Below, one piece after another: positions 8,909 to 17,116 of a stretch of DNA of 64,000 bases. The position numbers were made by a program, and so were the translations under genes. Source of the stretch: DATKFM01 sp963810485 (GTDB lineage: Bacteria; Pseudomonadota; Alphaproteobacteria; Dongiales; Dongiaceae). The stretch spans positions 310,001 to 374,000 of the forward strand of contig CAWENQ010000003.1 in NCBI GenBank assembly GCA_963810485.1. The letters are read 5' to 3'. Every line of letters starts with the position of its first letter. Positions within the stretch are counted from its first letter, which is position 1. The notes beneath the pieces were generated by a model, which saw nothing but the letters and a program-made list of their open reading frames with translations, had not been told where the DNA came from and did no database searches.

Positions 8909-10142
8909 ATGCGTACCCATGACGTCATTGTGATCGGCGCCGGCGCCGCCGGCTTGGCCGCGGGCCGCACGCTGATCGATCTCGGCCGGAACGCGATCAT
9001 CCTGGAAGCGCGCGATCGCATCGGCGGCCGCGCCTGGACGGAAAGCGCCAGCTTCGGCGTGCCCATCGACCACGGCTGCGGCTGGCTCCATTCCGCCGAC
9101 GAGAACCCCTGGCGCGGAATCGCCCGAAACCTGGAGATCGCGGTGCTCGAAAAGAACCCGGTCTGGCAGAGCCGCATCGGCGACCGCTGGATGGGCGAGG
9201 GTGACAGCGCCCGATGGGACGACGCCATCGGCGGCTGGTTCGAGGCCATCGCCGCCGCCGGAGAGGCCGGCCAGGACGTGCCGGCCTCCAGCGTGGTTGG
9301 CGACGGTCCCTTCCGCACGCTGTTCGACGCCATCGTGACCTGGGCCTGCGGCGTGGAGAAGTCATGAGCTGTCGACCCTCGACTATTCCCGCTACCGCGA
9401 CACCGGCAATGACTGGCCGGTGCCTGAAGGCTATGGCGCCCTGGTCGCGCGCTACGGCGGCAGCCTCCCCGTGCGCCTGAACACGCAGGCGACGCTCCTG
9501 CGATGGAGCGGCAAGGACGTCGCCGTGGAAACGCCGGCGGGTACGCTGACTGCCGGCGCCGTCATCGTCACCCTGCCGCCGAGCGTGCTGCAGGCCGGCG
9601 GCCTGCGCTTCGATCCGCCGTTGCCGCCGGCGAAGCAGGAGGCGATCGCCGGAATCAAAGTCGGCACCGCCAACAAGGTGTTCATCGCCGTCGATGGCGA
9701 TCCTTTCGGCATGCCCGATACCAGCTACGGCACTTCCAGCGCTGGCCGCAGCCGTGTCGCCAGCCTGTCCTTCAAGCCGTTCGGGCGCAGCATGGTCGGC
9801 GGCTATCTCGGCGGCGACCTGGCCCAGGAGTTGGAACTCGCCGGCGACACAGCCATGATCGATTTCGTCATCGGCGAATTGGTCGGCATGTTCGGGGCCG
9901 GCATCCGCGCCCATCTCGGCAAGGCCGTCGCGACGGGATGGTTCACCGATCCTTGGTCCCGCGGCGCTTATTCCGCCGCCCGACCGGGTCATGCCGGCGC
10001 CCGCGGTGTTCTCGCCAAACCCATCGATGGCCGGCTCTTCTTCGCCGGTGAGGCCTGTTCGATCGACTCCTTCGGCACCTGCCACGGTGCCTACCGCACC
10101 GGCGTAGCGGCCGGGCAGGCCGCCGCCAAGCTGTTCAACTAG
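8909..10142 (+). pseudogene. FAD-dependent amine oxidase, broken by one frameshift
   Basis: Flavin monoamine oxidase family protein of about 410 residues if read through. The first part has the Rossmann dinucleotide motif VIGAGAAGLAAG, the RIGGRA motif that contacts FAD and the DHGCGWLH segment. After Gly-Val-Glu near 9360 the frame stops at 9365-9367 (TGA). The same protein continues one frame over as HELSTLDYSRYRDTG and on to a normal C-terminus with FAGEACS and a closing G-T-CHGAYRTGVAAG flavin motif. Removing one A from GAGAAGTCAT near 9361 restores VESHELS. Both halves are otherwise intact, so a sequencing error or very recent mutation is likely. Substrate unknown (polyamine or aromatic amine). 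Confidence 0.82.
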
Positions 10143-10186
10143 CAGTCCGATCGCGCCGCGCCGGCTATCGCCCGATGTCCGGAGTT

Positions 10187-10645
10187 TCAGCTACGCGGCT
10201 TGCGCGGCAGATCATCCTTCGTGTCAAACCAGGCGATGCGGCTGCTGTCATAGATATGCCGCCGCGGCGGCACCGCGGCCGCCTTGTCCAGGGTCGGCGC
10301 GTTGACACTGACTGTCCGCGCCCGTTTTTGCGGCCGGAACAGGATCTGGCAGCCGCAAGCTCCGCAGAATTCCCGCTGGCCCCAAGCCGAGGATTTGTAG
10401 ATTACCGGCGCGCCCTTCACATAGCTGAAGCTGCCGGCTCCGGCAGCAAACCAAGCCGCCGTCGGCCCGCCGGTCGTCTTCTGGCAATCTGTGCAATGGC
10501 AATAGCCGCTATCCTTGGGCGCGGCGGTTACCCGGTAGCGAAGCGCACCGCAATGGCAGCCGCCTTTCAGCGGCAGATTCAGTGGGCGCGCGGATTTCGC
10601 CTTGGTGCGTTTGCGGCCGGCGGCCGGTTTCTTCTTTCCGATCAT
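10187..10645 (-). CDS. GFA-family (CENP-V/GFA) zinc protein
   Basis: A 152-residue protein of the glutathione-dependent formaldehyde-activating (GFA) family, cytoplasmic. The zinc-binding cysteines are in order: GGCHCGALRY, CHCTDCQK and CGACGCQ, the last followed by the usual strand. A Lys/Arg-rich N-terminal extension (MIGKKKPAAGRKRTKAK) precedes the domain. The start at 10645 has GGAGG upstream. True GFA activity (S-hydroxymethylglutathione formation) has been shown for few members, so the catalytic role is uncertain. It lies just downstream of the rhomboid gene on the same strand (19 bases between them), so they may be co-transcribed. Confidence 0.85.
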   Translation of the reverse strand: MIGKKKPAAGRKRTKAKSARPLNLPLKGGCHCGALRYRVTAAPKDSGYCHCTDCQKTTGGPTAAWFAAGAGSFSYVKGAPVIYKSSAWGQREFCGACGCQILFRPQKRARTVSVNAPTLDKAAAVPPRRHIYDSSRIAWFDTKDDLPRKPRS

Positions 10646-10664
10646 GGATCAATTCCCTCCGACA

Positions 10665-11552
10665 CTAACGCAAGTAATGCATAAGCACGAAAATCAGCAG
10701 CACATAGAACAGCGCCTTGGCGATGAACAAGAGCTTCGCCCCCACCGGCCGGTCCTGCCAGGGCTGGACCATAGTGCCAGTCTCCGGTTCCTCGACCGGC
10801 CGCTCGCCGGGCCAGGTCAGCGTCGGTACGATTCGCCCGAGCCAGCGCATCGTCCGCGTAGGCAGAGGTGGCGGCGGCTGAAACAACGGCACGTCCCGAG
10901 ACTTGAGAAGCGGCAACAGCAGCAAGCCGGCGGCGAAGCCGCCGATATGGGCCCACCAGGCGATGCTGATCAGGTCGGCCACGGATGCGCCGGGCGACAG
11001 CAGCGTCACATCATAAGCCATGGCGATGTTGACCAGGATCGTGAAGCCCACCACCAGCGATGCCGGCGCCAGGACCGGCGCGATATTGAAGGCGAGGATC
11101 AGCAAGCGGGCGCGGGGATGCAGCATCAGATAGGCGCCCATGACCGCCGAAATCGCGCCGCTGGCGCCGATCATCGGGACTGTGGGATCGCCGAGCAGAC
11201 CCTGCACAGCTGCGGCGCAGACACCGCACAGAAGATAGAACAGCAGGTAACGGCCATGGCCCAGCGCATCCTCCAGATTGTTGCCGAACACCAGCAGGGC
11301 GACCAGGTTGCTGATCAGATGCAGGGGATCGCCATGAAGGAACAGATGAGTCACCAGGCCCGCCAAGCCATGCAGCGGCCCCGGGTCCGGCGTCCAGTCC
11401 CAGAGTTGGCCGGGGTAGAACGCATAGAGCGGCCAGTCGAACTTGTTCAGCAGCTGCAGAATGAAGATGACGATGCAGGTCACCACGATGCCCTGGTTCA
11501 CCCAGGCGCGGCGGATGCGGGTCAGCGGATTGCCGTCGTGAAGGACGATCAT
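10665..11552 (-). CDS. Rhomboid family intramembrane serine protease
   Basis: Polytopic inner-membrane protease of 295 residues. It has a leading membrane segment (GIVVTCIVIFILQLL) and then the six-helix rhomboid core. The catalytic Ser131 sits in GASG and the catalytic His202 in WWAHIGGFAAG; the His/Asn-rich HLFLHGDPLHLISN segment supplies the oxyanion side. A cytoplasmic C-terminal tail rich in Pro follows. All key residues are present, so it should be active. Substrates are unknown; rhomboids cleave transmembrane helices of other proteins. The GFA-family gene lies 19 bases downstream. Confidence 0.92.
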   Translation of the reverse strand: MIVLHDGNPLTRIRRAWVNQGIVVTCIVIFILQLLNKFDWPLYAFYPGQLWDWTPDPGPLHGLAGLVTHLFLHGDPLHLISNLVALLVFGNNLEDALGHGRYLLFYLLCGVCAAAVQGLLGDPTVPMIGASGAISAVMGAYLMLHPRARLLILAFNIAPVLAPASLVVGFTILVNIAMAYDVTLLSPGASVADLISIAWWAHIGGFAAGLLLLPLLKSRDVPLFQPPPPLPTRTMRWLGRIVPTLTWPGERPVEEPETGTMVQPWQDRPVGAKLLFIAKALFYVLLIFVLMHYLR

Positions 11553-11672
11553 GATACCGGCGAAACCCTAAACTTGGCGGCCACGTTGCGCAAACCGCCA
11601 TCGGTGCAGCAAGCGCCGGGAAAAATCGCCGGCCGCGTGCTATAGGCATTCGGAACGATTCGGGGACCCGGA

Positions 11673-12509
11673 ATGAAGTCTGTCTTGTTGGCTGCCGTGC
11701 TGATCCTTGGCGCCATTCTTGCGGCTGCGTTAAACGTCGCCGCACAGGCCGCAACCACTGTCGAAACCATCACCGTCGGCGATGTGACCCGCAGCTTCCG
11801 CCTGCACATCCCCGAGGAGGGGAGGGGGCCATTCCCGCTGGTGCTCAGCATCCACGGCTACCGCTCCAATGCCGCACAGCAGGAAAAGCTGTCCGGCTTC
11901 TCGGCGCTCGCCGACCGCGAGGGTTTCATCGCCCTGTATCCCGATGGCCTCGACGATAAATGGCGCTTCGCCGGCCGCACCGATGCCGATGTGGAGTTCC
12001 TCCTGGCGGCGATCGAAGCTGTTGCCGCGAAGGCGCCGGTCGACCGTAACCGTGTTTATTCGACCGGCATCTCCAATGGCGCGCAGATGTCCTGGCGCCT
12101 GGCCTGCGATGCGCCGGATGTATTCGCTGCCTTCGGTTTCGTCTCCGGCGCCTATCTCGAGGTCTGCAACCCGCCGCCGCGCCATCCGCTGATCATCTTT
12201 CACGGCACCGCCGACAGGCTGCTGTCTTATGAAAGCAAAGGCCCGTTCATGGGCGTGCGGGATTTCGCGATCCGCTGGGCCGCCGGCTCCGGCTGCAATC
12301 CCGCGAATTCGGGCGAGATCGTCTATCAAAAAGGCGACGCCACCGGCGAACGCTTCCGCTGCCAGACCGGCCATGAAGTCGACCTCTACACGCTCCAGGG
12401 CAAAGGCCATTCCTGGCCCGGCTCCACGATGCCCCCGCGCATCACCAGCAGCGACGTGGATGCGACGGAAGCCATGTGGGAGTTCTTCAGGACGCATCCC
12501 AGGCAGTAG
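11673..12509 (+). CDS. Secreted alpha/beta hydrolase, PHB-depolymerase/LpqC-like esterase
   Basis: Exported esterase of 278 residues. A signal peptide (MKSVLLAAVLILGAILAAA to AAQAA) precedes an alpha/beta hydrolase domain. Ser134 lies in the nucleophile elbow GISNG, Asp181 in HGTADRL and His246 in GKGHSWPG, the normal triad order. The oxyanion segment is SIHGYRSN. The family (esterase_phb, polyhydroxybutyrate depolymerase-like, also feruloyl esterases) acts on polyester or aryl esters outside the cytoplasm. No partner genes are adjacent, so the substrate is open. Confidence 0.87.
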   Translation: MKSVLLAAVLILGAILAAALNVAAQAATTVETITVGDVTRSFRLHIPEEGRGPFPLVLSIHGYRSNAAQQEKLSGFSALADREGFIALYPDGLDDKWRFAGRTDADVEFLLAAIEAVAAKAPVDRNRVYSTGISNGAQMSWRLACDAPDVFAAFGFVSGAYLEVCNPPPRHPLIIFHGTADRLLSYESKGPFMGVRDFAIRWAAGSGCNPANSGEIVYQKGDATGERFRCQTGHEVDLYTLQGKGHSWPGSTMPPRITSSDVDATEAMWEFFRTHPRQ

Positions 12510-12555
12510 GTGCCGGCGTTCACCTGTCCGCTTCGCAGGCAATGCGTCGAAGGGA

Positions 12556-12779
12556 ACAGTCCCCTCGCCACCACGCAGTGGGGGAGAGGGTTAGGGTGAG
12601 GGACGCTGCCGAAGACTCTGCACGCCCATGTGCTGCCGCCAATGTGCATGTCGGCTGAATTCGCTTGCCTCGTCATCGGTGCGAGCATGCGGTGCTCGTG
12701 CTCCCAGACCCTCACCCGCATGGCAGTCGCAGAGCGACCGCCATGCACCCTCTCCCTGCAAGCAGGGCGAGGGGACTGT
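12556..12779. repeat. Imperfect palindromic intergenic repeat element, about 224 bp
   Basis: The outer ends are inverted copies: ACAGTCCCCTCGCC at 12556 and GGCGAGGGGACTGT ending at 12779. Inside them come GGGAGAGGGTTAGGGTGAGGG on the left and its mirror CCCTCACCC...CACCCTCTCCC on the right, with a short unique core. Such CCCTCTCCC/GGGTGAGGG palindromes are a common dispersed non-coding repeat in alphaproteobacteria. Small open frames crossing it are not genes. It fills most of the 366-bp gap between the esterase and the VOC gene. Confidence 0.8.
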
Positions 12780-12875
12780 CGTATTGTGCGGAAAGGGCTC
12801 GGCCGTTGCTCATCTGCAGCTATCATGTAAAATAGTTGCAACTAAGTCTAATTCGCAAACGGAGTCGCCTCGCCA

Positions 12876-13283
12876 ATGTCCGACTTCCGCGCCGATCACG
12901 CCAGATGCATTCCGGTTCTCGCGTCGCTCAATATCGACGAGAGCCACGATTTTTACGTCAACACGCTCGGCTTCACCGCTGTCATCTACCGCGAACACAA
13001 TTATCTCATCGTGCGGCGCGACGAGATGGAGTTCCATTTCTGGCTGGCCGAAGATCGGATCCATCCCGAGCATACCTCCTGTTACATCCGCGGCGGCCAG
13101 GTTGTTGCCCTTTACGAAGAGTACAGCAAGCGCGGCGTGCACCAGCTTTCGAGCTTTGAAGTCCGGCCCTGGAACATGAAGGAGTTCTATATCTTCGATC
13201 CCCACGGCAACCTGTTGCGCTTCGGTTGCGCGCCGGAGGAGGTCGGGGATGCTCCATTCCAGGGTAGGCGAAAGGCACAATGA
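12876..13283 (+). CDS. VOC superfamily protein (glyoxalase/bleomycin-resistance-like)
   Basis: A 135-residue vicinal-oxygen-chelate protein. Two beta-alpha-beta-beta-beta modules are seen: the first runs from CIPVLASLNIDESHDFYVNTLGF, the second ends in FYIFDPHGNLLRFG, which carries a typical metal-side Asp-Pro-x-Gly-Asn-x-Leu motif. Small stand-alone members of this kind often act as resistance proteins or lyases, and substrate cannot be read from sequence. Just upstream, at 12832-12862, lie a perfect AGTTGCAACT palindrome and an imperfect TTGCAACTAAG/CTAATTCGCAA dyad that could bind a regulator. Confidence 0.85.
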   Translation: MSDFRADHARCIPVLASLNIDESHDFYVNTLGFTAVIYREHNYLIVRRDEMEFHFWLAEDRIHPEHTSCYIRGGQVVALYEEYSKRGVHQLSSFEVRPWNMKEFYIFDPHGNLLRFGCAPEEVGDAPFQGRRKAQ

Positions 13284-13356
13284 GGCCGTCGTAGCGGCCC
13301 CGGCGATGGGCTAGGATTGCGCCGGACCGGATCGGCCGTGCAATTGGGGAACCGGA

Positions 13357-14133
13357 ATGATCAATGATTTGCCAATGGTGTTCGGCGTCGCGTTGTCTAT
13401 GGGCGTCGCGGTCATTGTCGCTGTCGGACCTTTCATGTTCATCCGCACCAAATACGCGGCGCTGCTGCCCGACCGCAGCCATGACATGGCGGTGGCTGTC
13501 GGCGTCCGGCTCGGCGTGCTCCACGGCTTGCTGTTGGCACTCGTTTTCTCGGTGGTTCAGACCGAGTATCTTGAGCAGCGCAGCCTGATTTCAAAGGAGG
13601 CGGCCTCGACCGCCAGGCTTTATTTCAATCTTCAGCGTTTCGGCGACCCGGCGGCGGACGCCCTGCGGGATGTCGTGAAAGCCTATGTTCAGGAGGTCAT
13701 TGTCGGCGAATGGCCCGCCCTGGCGCATGAGAAACTAAGCCCGAAGGCGTGGGATCTCTATGACCGGATTCTCGATGGTGCGCTGAATCTGCAGACGGCA
13801 ACACCGAGGCAAGAATCGCTGCGGGAGAACATCCTGACCAGTCTCACTCGCATCAACGAGTTTCGTCAGGACCGAGTATTCGCCGCGGGCGCCCGATTGC
13901 CGACGCTTTTCTGGTTCATCGCCATACTCGGCTTTCTGATCGTCTCGTCGTTGTTTTTCGTCTTTGAATACACACGATTGCATGCACTCATGCTGGCCGG
14001 ATACGCATCCTACACGGGCGCTATCCTCTATTTCATCTTTGTGATGAATAATCCGTTCTCCGGGCCACCGGCGTTGAGTCCGGCTCCCCTGGAACTCATA
14101 TACAAGGACGCGATGTCCGAGAGCGCCGGCTAG
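13357..14133 (+). CDS. Membrane protein, DUF4239-like
   Basis: Integral membrane protein of 258 residues. Two N-terminal hydrophobic segments (about 5-28 and 47-65) lead to a cytoplasmic helical region that starts with the SKEAASTARLY signature and continues through YVQEVIVGEWPAL. Two further hydrophobic segments follow near 190-225. This order matches DUF4239 (bestrophin-like) proteins. Function unknown. The GGGGAACCGGA upstream supports the ATG at 13357. It converges on the CBS-domain gene with only one base between the stops. Confidence 0.7.
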   Translation: MINDLPMVFGVALSMGVAVIVAVGPFMFIRTKYAALLPDRSHDMAVAVGVRLGVLHGLLLALVFSVVQTEYLEQRSLISKEAASTARLYFNLQRFGDPAADALRDVVKAYVQEVIVGEWPALAHEKLSPKAWDLYDRILDGALNLQTATPRQESLRENILTSLTRINEFRQDRVFAAGARLPTLFWFIAILGFLIVSSLFFVFEYTRLHALMLAGYASYTGAILYFIFVMNNPFSGPPALSPAPLELIYKDAMSESAG

Positions 14134-14134
14134 A

Positions 14135-14569
14135 TCAGTGCGCGGCAAGATAGGCATCGCGCAGGACCGTTGTCTCCATTTCGACTTCTTCCAGGCGGTG
14201 CTTCACCACGTCGCCGATGCTGATGATGCCGGCCAACTGGTTGTCCTCCATGACAGGCACATGGCGAATGCGGCTGTGGGTCATCTTCACCATGACCTGC
14301 TTGAGATTGTCCGAAGGCGCGCAGGTGATCACCTCATGCGTCATGATGTCGGCCGCCTTGCAGTTCAGCAGGTCGGCGCCGCGTTCCACCAGGCCATTCA
14401 CAACATCGCGCTCCGACAGGATGCCTGCGATGAACTCGCCATCGTCGCTGAGGATCACCGCGCCGATATGCTCCAGCCGCATGCGGCGGATCACGGTCGT
14501 GAGCGGGGTATCCGGGCGCATGGTGATCACGCGCCGGCCCTTTTTCTTCAGAATGGCGTCCACATTCAT
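14135..14569 (-). CDS. Tandem CBS-domain protein
   Basis: A 144-residue cytoplasmic protein made of two CBS domains (about 8-62 and 73-128). Visible signatures are HIGAVILSDDGEFIAGILSERDV in the first and RIRHVPVMEDNQLAGIISIGDVV in the second. Such pairs bind adenine nucleotides and regulate other proteins; no effector domain is attached. The start MNVDAILKKKG at 14569 has AAGGAG 8 bases upstream. A longer reading starting at 14647 would add a low-complexity Arg/Gly leader and is rejected. Confidence 0.88.
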   Translation of the reverse strand: MNVDAILKKKGRRVITMRPDTPLTTVIRRMRLEHIGAVILSDDGEFIAGILSERDVVNGLVERGADLLNCKAADIMTHEVITCAPSDNLKQVMVKMTHSRIRHVPVMEDNQLAGIISIGDVVKHRLEEVEMETTVLRDAYLAAH

Positions 14570-14693
14570 CGCGGGTCTCCTTGTCGGACCACGCGGACCG
14601 CCGCGAGAACGGCGCCCGCGGATACACACATTATATAGTCCAGACAACGGCCGGATGAAGGGGAGAATTGTTACACGCCATTACGGGTGTCGT

Positions 14694-14860
14694 TCAGACA
14701 CCGGCGATGGCTTCAATCTTGCTGCCATCGGAGAAGCGGGAGAAGCGGTAGGCGGGGGATCGACCACAGGCGCTGTACCGTCACAGGCTCCGCCATCAAC
14801 CGGCCGACGCCCGGCCCGTTGCCGAAGCCATGGCCGGGATAGCCGGTGGAGAATCGAGCT
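14694..14860 (-). pseudogene. Remnant of the C-terminus of an FAD-dependent oxidoreductase (DAO family)
   Basis: Translation of the minus strand gives RFSTGYPGHGFGNGPGVGRL-MAEPVT in one frame, and after a shift near 14755 it gives YRFSRFSDGSKIEAIAGV followed by TGA at 14694-14696. These are the classical last 50-55 residues of D-amino-acid-oxidase-type flavoproteins (the G-H-G-F-G-x-GP-x-x-G flavin-closing motif and the FRFSRFSDG tail). No other part of the gene is nearby; the secreted-protein gene begins immediately beside it. This looks like a true deletion remnant, unlike the one-base breaks elsewhere in the window. Confidence 0.75.
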
Positions 14861-15497
14861 AGTTCGCTTTCAAGAGATCGATCCTTCCTTCATTCACCCG
14901 CCAATATCCCGCTTGCGTGCTGACAAATAGAGTCTGGCCGGTCACGAGGCTCAGGAACACATGGATGTCGGTCGGCGCGGGGATGTCCGGATCTGTTGTC
15001 AGCACGCCGCTCGCGCCCTGGCCGACAACATCCGGCGCGACGAATGTGCAGTCCGTGGTCGACGGCGACACAGATTGGGCGGTCTTTCCATCGCCGCTGA
15101 CGATGACGCGGTAGTGCCGGCCGATCATGACTTCTGCGCCGTTCTGGGGCGCGCCGATGTAGTAGACGGCAAGCCTGTCGGTCGAAATGCCCGGCGGAAT
15201 CACCAGCAGCGCGCGATAGCGGACGTCGCACTTGTCGGTGACGGCGCTCACGGCCGTGGCGAGAGCGCGGTCCATCGTGATATCCGAGACCTTGCCGACT
15301 CGTTTGTATTCCTCGAAGAGTGCCCGGCCCCATGTCTCGGCGAAGGCGGCCTGCTTCATCTGCAGCTTGGTCATGGTGCCGCCCGGCTGCAGCGTCATCG
15401 AGGCGCTGTCGGCGTGCACCTCGTTGGCCACGACGATGGGCAGCATGAGAATCGCCGCCGCCAACAGCCGGATTGCCAGGCGGGAATTCACTGCCAT
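14859..15497 (-). CDS. Exported protein of unknown function
   Basis: A 212-residue protein with a signal peptide (MAVNSRLAIRLLAAAILMLPIVV to EVHADSA). The mature part is soluble, with a helical stretch (KLQMKQAAFAETWGRALFEEY) and a beta-rich C-terminal half. I do not recognise a family. Two cysteines (KCDVRY and TDCTF) could form a periplasmic disulfide. Its start codon lies inside the last codons of the AruI-like gene (a 10-base overlap), so translation is likely coupled to it. Why a periplasmic protein should follow a cytoplasmic decarboxylase is unclear. Confidence 0.7.
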   Translation of the reverse strand: MAVNSRLAIRLLAAAILMLPIVVANEVHADSASMTLQPGGTMTKLQMKQAAFAETWGRALFEEYKRVGKVSDITMDRALATAVSAVTDKCDVRYRALLVIPPGISTDRLAVYYIGAPQNGAEVMIGRHYRVIVSGDGKTAQSVSPSTTDCTFVAPDVVGQGASGVLTTDPDIPAPTDIHVFLSLVTGQTLFVSTQAGYWRVNEGRIDLLKAN

Positions 15498-17092
15498 GTC
15501 AGGGCCGCCGTCTCATCGATCTCAATCAGGGTCGGCCCATTGGCCCGATGCGCCAGGCGCAATTGCTCCTGCAGATGCGCCAGGCCCTCGGCCTTCACAG
15601 CCTGGCAGCCGAAGCCGCGGGCAATGGCCAGAAAGTCCGGCGTATAGATGTCGACGCCAATCTGCGGAATGCCGCGCTCAATCATGTATTTCTTGATCTC
15701 GCCATAGCCGCGGTTGTTCCAGACGAGGATCGGCACCGGCAGGTTCAGCTCTACCGCCGTCGCCAACTCGCCGATGGTAAATTGCAGGCCGCCATCGCCC
15801 ATCAGCGACACCACTGGCCGCTCGCGCATCGCCAGCTTGGCGCCGAGCGCGGCGGGGAGCCCGTAGCCGAGGGTGCCGTAGCCGGTGCTCGAGTTGAAGT
15901 AAGAGCGCGGCTGTTCTGCCTGATAGGTGAGATTGCAGCTATAGACCGGCTGGTTCGAGTCGCCGACGACGATGACTCCGGGCAGCGCCTGCTGCACCGC
16001 CGCCAGGAACCGTTGATGCGCCCGCTGCGGCGCCGTCAGCAACCCATCGAGTTGCGCGCGCAGCGCTGTCGCCCGCGCCTGGGCTGCTGCGGTATCTGCA
16101 TTATGGTCCCGCAGCTCACGCTCCAACGCCTGGAGCGCCAGATCGGAGTCGCTGAGGATCGCCACCTCAGCCAGCACATTGCGCGTGAGCTGCTCGGGAT
16201 CGATGTCGACGCGGATCACCTTGCCGCCCAGTGTCAGCCGGCTGTCGAACAGGAGAGTATCGGTCTCACCGAGCTCCGTGCCGATGGCGAGCACCACATC
16301 GGCGTGGGTCAGCTCGTCCAGCACCGGCGGCTGCGGCAGCGTGCTGCCGAGTGAAAGCGGATGATCCGGCGGCAAGATGCCCTTGCCATTGATGGTGGTC
16401 ACCGCCAGCGCGCCCAGCTGCTCCACCACGGCACGCGCCGATTGCGCAGCATGCTGGGCGCCGCCGCCGAACACTGCCAACGGCCGCCGGGCGCCGCGCA
16501 GCAGCCGCGCTGCCTCAGCGATCTTCTGCGGATCGGGCGCCGGCCGGCTGCTGCCGGGCAGCACCGTGCGGCGCACATGGTCGGCATCGGCGGTGATGAC
16601 ATCCAGCGGCAGCTCGATATGCACCGGCCGAGGCCGCCCGCTGTTGAACACTGCGAAGGCGCGCGCCAGCACATGAGGCAGTTCGTCCGGCCAGAGCAGG
16701 GTGTGGCTGAACGCCGTCAGTCCCTCCATCAGGCCGCGCTGCGAGGGTAGCTCGTGGAGTCGCCCTTCGCCCAGCGCCAGGTCGCGAGTGTTGTTGACGC
16801 TGGAGAGGATGAGAATCGGCACCGAGTCCGCATAGGCCTGGCCGAGCGCCGTGGCGATGTTGGTCAGGCCCGGTCCGGTGATGATGAAGCAGGCTGCCGG
16901 CCGGCCGCTGGCCCGAGCGTAGCCGTCCGCCATGAATCCGGCGCCTTGCTCATGGCGGGGTGTGATGTGACGCAGCTTCGAGTTTGGCAGGCCGCGATAG
17001 AGCTCTACCGTATGCACACCGGGAATGCCGAACACCGTGTCGATGCCGTACAAGCCCAGCAGTTCGACCAGCACCTCGCCGCATGTGGCCAT
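15488..17092 (-). CDS. aruI: ThDP-dependent decarboxylase, probably 5-guanidino-2-oxopentanoate decarboxylase
   Basis: Cytoplasmic thiamine-diphosphate enzyme of 534 residues, of acetolactate-synthase build. The N-terminal ThDP-PYR domain has the GIPGVHT segment and catalytic glutamate in RHEQGAGFMADGYAR. The central domain runs about 190-330. The C-terminal ThDP-PP domain has the metal/cofactor motif GDGGLQFTIGEL-17-NN (GYGEIKKYM). Its 3-prime neighbour in the transcript is an exported protein; upstream in the same direction lies a guanidinobutyrase gene 24 bases away. In the arginine transaminase route AruI decarboxylates 2-ketoarginine to 4-guanidinobutyraldehyde, and GbuA later hydrolyses 4-guanidinobutyrate. 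The pairing supports that role; an acetolactate synthase large subunit is less likely because no small subunit is present. Confidence 0.83.
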   Translation of the reverse strand: MATCGEVLVELLGLYGIDTVFGIPGVHTVELYRGLPNSKLRHITPRHEQGAGFMADGYARASGRPAACFIITGPGLTNIATALGQAYADSVPILILSSVNNTRDLALGEGRLHELPSQRGLMEGLTAFSHTLLWPDELPHVLARAFAVFNSGRPRPVHIELPLDVITADADHVRRTVLPGSSRPAPDPQKIAEAARLLRGARRPLAVFGGGAQHAAQSARAVVEQLGALAVTTINGKGILPPDHPLSLGSTLPQPPVLDELTHADVVLAIGTELGETDTLLFDSRLTLGGKVIRVDIDPEQLTRNVLAEVAILSDSDLALQALERELRDHNADTAAAQARATALRAQLDGLLTAPQRAHQRFLAAVQQALPGVIVVGDSNQPVYSCNLTYQAEQPRSYFNSSTGYGTLGYGLPAALGAKLAMRERPVVSLMGDGGLQFTIGELATAVELNLPVPILVWNNRGYGEIKKYMIERGIPQIGVDIYTPDFLAIARGFGCQAVKAEGLAHLQEQLRLAHRANGPTLIEIDETAALTWQ

Positions 17093-17116
17093 AGTGGGCG
17101 GTCTCCGAACGATGGC

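Noticed and set aside
9360..9420. Programmed frameshift in the amine oxidase gene
   Set aside because: No slippery heptamer, Shine-Dalgarno-like stimulator or pseudoknot seen; a single extra A is simpler.
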